5,801 nucleotides of DNA, taken from Spirochaetaceae bacterium (GTDB lineage: Bacteria; Spirochaetota; Spirochaetia; SZUA-6; Fen-1364). The notes under the pieces are model-generated. The model was not told the origin of the DNA. It did no database searches and was given only the letters and a program-made list of their open reading frames with translations. The stretch is taken from positions 1 through 5,801 of the forward strand of contig PMZS01000070.1 in NCBI GenBank assembly GCA_003170115.1. Direction: 5' to 3'. Positions within the stretch are counted from its first letter, which is position 1; every line of letters starts with the position of its first letter. The position numbers and the translations under genes are program-made. Below, in pieces: positions 3,673-5,801 of the stretch.

Positions 3673-5022
3673 ATGAGCGTATTCAAGACGTACGATGTGC
3701 GCGGCGTCTGGGGCCAGGGCATCGATTCTGCTTTCGCCTACCGCCTTGGACGCGCCCTGCCGCGGCACATGAAGGCGAAAAGCTTCCTCATTGGACACGA
3801 CGCCCGGGTCCACTCGGCCGAGATGTACCGCTCGCTGGCCGCGGGCCTCATCGACGAGGGTGCGGCCGTGACGGGCATCGGCCTGGCAAGCACTCCCCTC
3901 CTGCACTACACCCAGATGGATCGCACGCAGGAGGCGGCTGTCATGGTGACGGCTTCGCACAACCCGCCGGAGTACCACGGTTTCAAGGTCTTTGATGCGT
4001 CAGGCGGCTCGATGAGCTACGACAAGGGCCTGAAGGACGTGGAAGCGCTCGTTTCGGGCATCACTGCGCCGTCCACGATCCCGCGGAAGAGCTTTCCCGA
4101 AGTCGACGGCCTTGAAAAGTACGTGAGTTTCGTCGCTGCCGCGGGGGGAGAAAAACGCCTGTCCAGGAGGATTGTGATCGACATTTCAAATGGTTCGTCC
4201 GGTCCCGTATTCAAGCGCCTGGCCGAGATGATGGGAATCGATGCACTGCTTCTGAATGCGGATCCTGACGGCACCTTTCCCCACCACGACCCGAATCCCC
4301 TGAAGGATGAGTCCCGGGTGCAGGCCGCACGGGAGGTGGTGAGCCAGGGCGCCGCTTTCGGCGTGATCCTCGATGGCGATGGCGACAGGATTCTCTTCGT
4401 TGACGAGAAGGGCCGGGGTATCGAGAATTACTTCCTCTCCTGCCTTGTCTGCGAGGAGCTGCTCGCCCGGCAGAAAGGCGCCGCAATCGTCTATGACCTG
4501 ATCTCTTCCCGCGTCCTTCCCGAGTGCATCGCGGAGCTGGGAGGGAAGCCCGTCGTCTCCCGGGTGGGGTATACGTTCCTCTACGACCAGATGGTCGCCT
4601 CGCGCGCCGTGTTCGGGGCCGAGACGTCAGGTCACGTGTATTTCAAGGTGAGCGACACCTATTACACCGAGTCCGCAGCTTACGCCCTTGCGGTGATCCT
4701 GCGGCTGCTCGCCTCCCGCGAGCGGCCCCTCTCCGAGCTTGTCCAGCCCCTTCGGGACCGCTACGCGCAGTCAGCCGAGATCAATGTCGAAGTCGCGGAC
4801 AAGCAGGAGGCAATGGAGGAGATAGAGCGGCGGTTCCCCGGCGGGAAGGTCGACCACATGGACGGAGTGTCCATCTCCTTCGATGACTTCTGGTTCAACG
4901 TGAGGCCCAGCAACACCGAGCCGCTCCTCCGCCTGCGCTTGGAGGCACGGAACGCTGCAGTCGCGCATGACAGAACCGAGGAGATCAAACGCATCCTGGC
5001 GCGGGGAAAATCGACGGCGTAG
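3673..5022 (+). CDS. manB: phosphomannomutase/phosphoglucomutase
   Basis: Interconverts hexose 6-phosphate and 1-phosphate (mannose and/or glucose) through a phosphoserine enzyme, supplying sugar nucleotides for cell-surface polysaccharide. The 449 aa is normal length for the alpha-D-phosphohexomutase family. All four key elements are present: TASHNPPEYHGFK with catalytic Ser95; the metal loop DGDGDR (234-239); the sugar-binding loop GAETSGH (315-321); and the phosphate-binding RPSNTEP (411-417). The GAETSGH loop resembles the GEMSGH of dual-specificity PMM/PGM enzymes, but the exact substrate cannot be fixed from sequence. The N-terminus starts directly with FKTYDVRG, so ATG 3673 is right. 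It has no Shine-Dalgarno, and a -10-like TATTAT lies 7 bases upstream, suggesting a leaderless mRNA. The gene is more GC-rich than its left neighbours, and prfA follows 45 bp later. Confidence 0.95.
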   Translation: MSVFKTYDVRGVWGQGIDSAFAYRLGRALPRHMKAKSFLIGHDARVHSAEMYRSLAAGLIDEGAAVTGIGLASTPLLHYTQMDRTQEAAVMVTASHNPPEYHGFKVFDASGGSMSYDKGLKDVEALVSGITAPSTIPRKSFPEVDGLEKYVSFVAAAGGEKRLSRRIVIDISNGSSGPVFKRLAEMMGIDALLLNADPDGTFPHHDPNPLKDESRVQAAREVVSQGAAFGVILDGDGDRILFVDEKGRGIENYFLSCLVCEELLARQKGAAIVYDLISSRVLPECIAELGGKPVVSRVGYTFLYDQMVASRAVFGAETSGHVYFKVSDTYYTESAAYALAVILRLLASRERPLSELVQPLRDRYAQSAEINVEVADKQEAMEEIERRFPGGKVDHMDGVSISFDDFWFNVRPSNTEPLLRLRLEARNAAVAHDRTEEIKRILARGKSTA

Positions 5023-5041
5023 ACCCCCGTCGCCATTTTTG
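5012..5041 (+). terminator. possible intrinsic terminator after manB
   Basis: CGACGG (5012-5017) pairs with CCGTCG (5027-5032) around a 9-base loop, followed by CCA and TTTTTG (5036-5041). The stem overlaps the manB stop codon (5020-5022). The helix is short and the T-run starts three bases after it, so termination would be partial. If active, it would separate manB from prfA or reduce read-through into it. Confidence 0.4.
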
Positions 5042-5067
5042 TTACGATTTCCCAGGGAAGAGAACAC

Positions 5068-5801
5068 GTGATCGACAAGCTTCAGAGAAACAGGAAGCGC
5101 TACGAAGAGCTTCAGGCGCTCATATCGGATCCGGATATCATCCGGGACCAGAACCGCTACCGCGAGCTACGGCAGGAACATGCCTCGCTCTTCGAACAGG
5201 TGGAGGAGTTCGAGCGCTACCGCGCCATCGAAGCGGAGATCGCCTCCAACCGGGAGCTTGCCGAAAGTGCGGAGGACCGGGAGCTGAAGGAAATGGCCCG
5301 GGAGGAGCTCTCCACCCTTGAGAGCCGACTCTCCGCTTCCGAAGAAAAGCTCAAGGTGCTGCTCGTTCCCAAGGATCCCCTGGATGACAAGAACGTCATC
5401 GTCGAGGTCCGCGCGGGGACCGGGGGGGACGAGGCGGCCCTTTTCGCCGCGGACCTTTTCCGCATGTACTCCTACTACGCGGACTCACAGAAGTGGAAGA
5501 TAGAGATCATGTCCTCCAGCCCGACCGGCATCGGCGGGTTCAAGGAAATCATCTCATCGATCACGGGCAAGGGCGTCTACGCGCACCTGCGCTACGAGAG
5601 CGGCGTGCACCGGGTGCAGCGGGTGCCCGTGACCGAGGCCGGCGGCCGGATCCACACCTCCACCGCGTCGGTGGCCGTTCTGCCCGAGGTGGAGGAGACG
5701 GAGATCGAGATCAACCAGATCGATCTTCGAATCGACGTCATGCGCTCCGGTGGACCCGGCGGGCAGAGCGTGAACACCACGGATTCCGCGGTGCGCATCA
5801 C
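5068..5801 (+). CDS. prfA: peptide chain release factor 1 (partial, 3' end cut)
   Basis: RF1 recognises UAA and UAG stop codons on the ribosome and triggers peptide release. The window holds the first 244 codons of a protein normally near 355-360 aa; the rest lies beyond the right edge. GTG 5068 is chosen because AGGGAAG (5054-5060) is 7 bases upstream and the protein then begins IDKLQRNRKRYEELQ, as RF1 does. Domain 1 is helical and charged (about 1-108). The core starts at VEVRAGTGGDEAALFAADLF (112-131). PVT (187-189) is the PxT tripeptide that reads UAA/UAG and distinguishes RF1 from RF2, which has SPF. The catalytic GGQ (231-233) follows in RSGGPGGQSVNTTDSAVRIT. No frameshift is seen. prmC, its methyltransferase, is a common downstream neighbour but is not in view. 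Confidence 0.97.
   Translation, partial: MIDKLQRNRKRYEELQALISDPDIIRDQNRYRELRQEHASLFEQVEEFERYRAIEAEIASNRELAESAEDRELKEMAREELSTLESRLSASEEKLKVLLVPKDPLDDKNVIVEVRAGTGGDEAALFAADLFRMYSYYADSQKWKIEIMSSSPTGIGGFKEIISSITGKGVYAHLRYESGVHRVQRVPVTEAGGRIHTSTASVAVLPEVEETEIEINQIDLRIDVMRSGGPGGQSVNTTDSAVRI

Noticed and set aside
1..5801. CRISPR array, tRNA, rRNA or insertion sequence
   Set aside because: No regularly spaced repeats, no cloverleaf with a T-arm, and no transposase frame or terminal inverted repeats were seen by eye on either strand.

Overview
The window looks like a chromosomal segment of a GC-rich bacterium. It joins a conserved housekeeping block (about 3670-5801: a phosphomannomutase/phosphoglucomutase and the start of peptide release factor 1) to a less conserved accessory block (1-3640) of small genes, ankyrin-repeat proteins and stress-type proteins. 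Shine-Dalgarno sites are strong, and GTG starts are common (717, 933, 3633 and 5068 are the best starts for their genes). I cannot fix the taxon from sequence alone. The ankyrin-protein style and the RF1 sequence would fit a Spirochaetota or Desulfobacterota-like lineage, but that is a weak impression.

Layout. Positions 1-318 hold no gene but are rich in potential RNA structure: a long imperfect hairpin flanked by a 10-bp direct repeat, then a leader (196-311) with mutually exclusive pairings around a Shine-Dalgarno site. After it comes a tightly packed plus-strand series: a possible 33-aa ORF (323-424), a 98-aa helical protein (424-720) and a 52-aa beta-rich protein (717-875). Their ends overlap as TGATG and GTGA. 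A cytosolic ankyrin-repeat protein follows (933-1418), with no visible terminator before it. A weak 49-aa ORF (1488-1637) lies in the gap after it.

Next is a divergent pair: a minus-strand protein resembling the bacterial eRF1/Pelota-type family (1677-2081) and a plus-strand small heat-shock protein of the Hsp20 family (2286-2630). Between them are an inverted repeat and a possible heat-shock-type promoter. Then come a start-less open frame (2646-2840) and an orphan ribbon-helix-helix-like protein (2840-3067). A minus-strand ankyrin-repeat gene with a signal peptide (3296-3633) follows. It is broken by a frame-changing deletion in its first repeat and is a paralogue of the intact ankyrin gene at 933-1418.

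The broken gene and manB (3673-5022) diverge from a 39-bp gap. The gap carries a symmetric -10 element that can serve both strands, and manB may be transcribed without a leader. A modest hairpin plus T-run overlaps the end of manB. prfA starts at 5068 and runs off the window just after its GGQ motif.

The best candidate for something undescribed is the structured leader plus overlapping small ORFs at 196-875. The clearest direct results are the ankyrin pseudogene and the shared divergent promoter.
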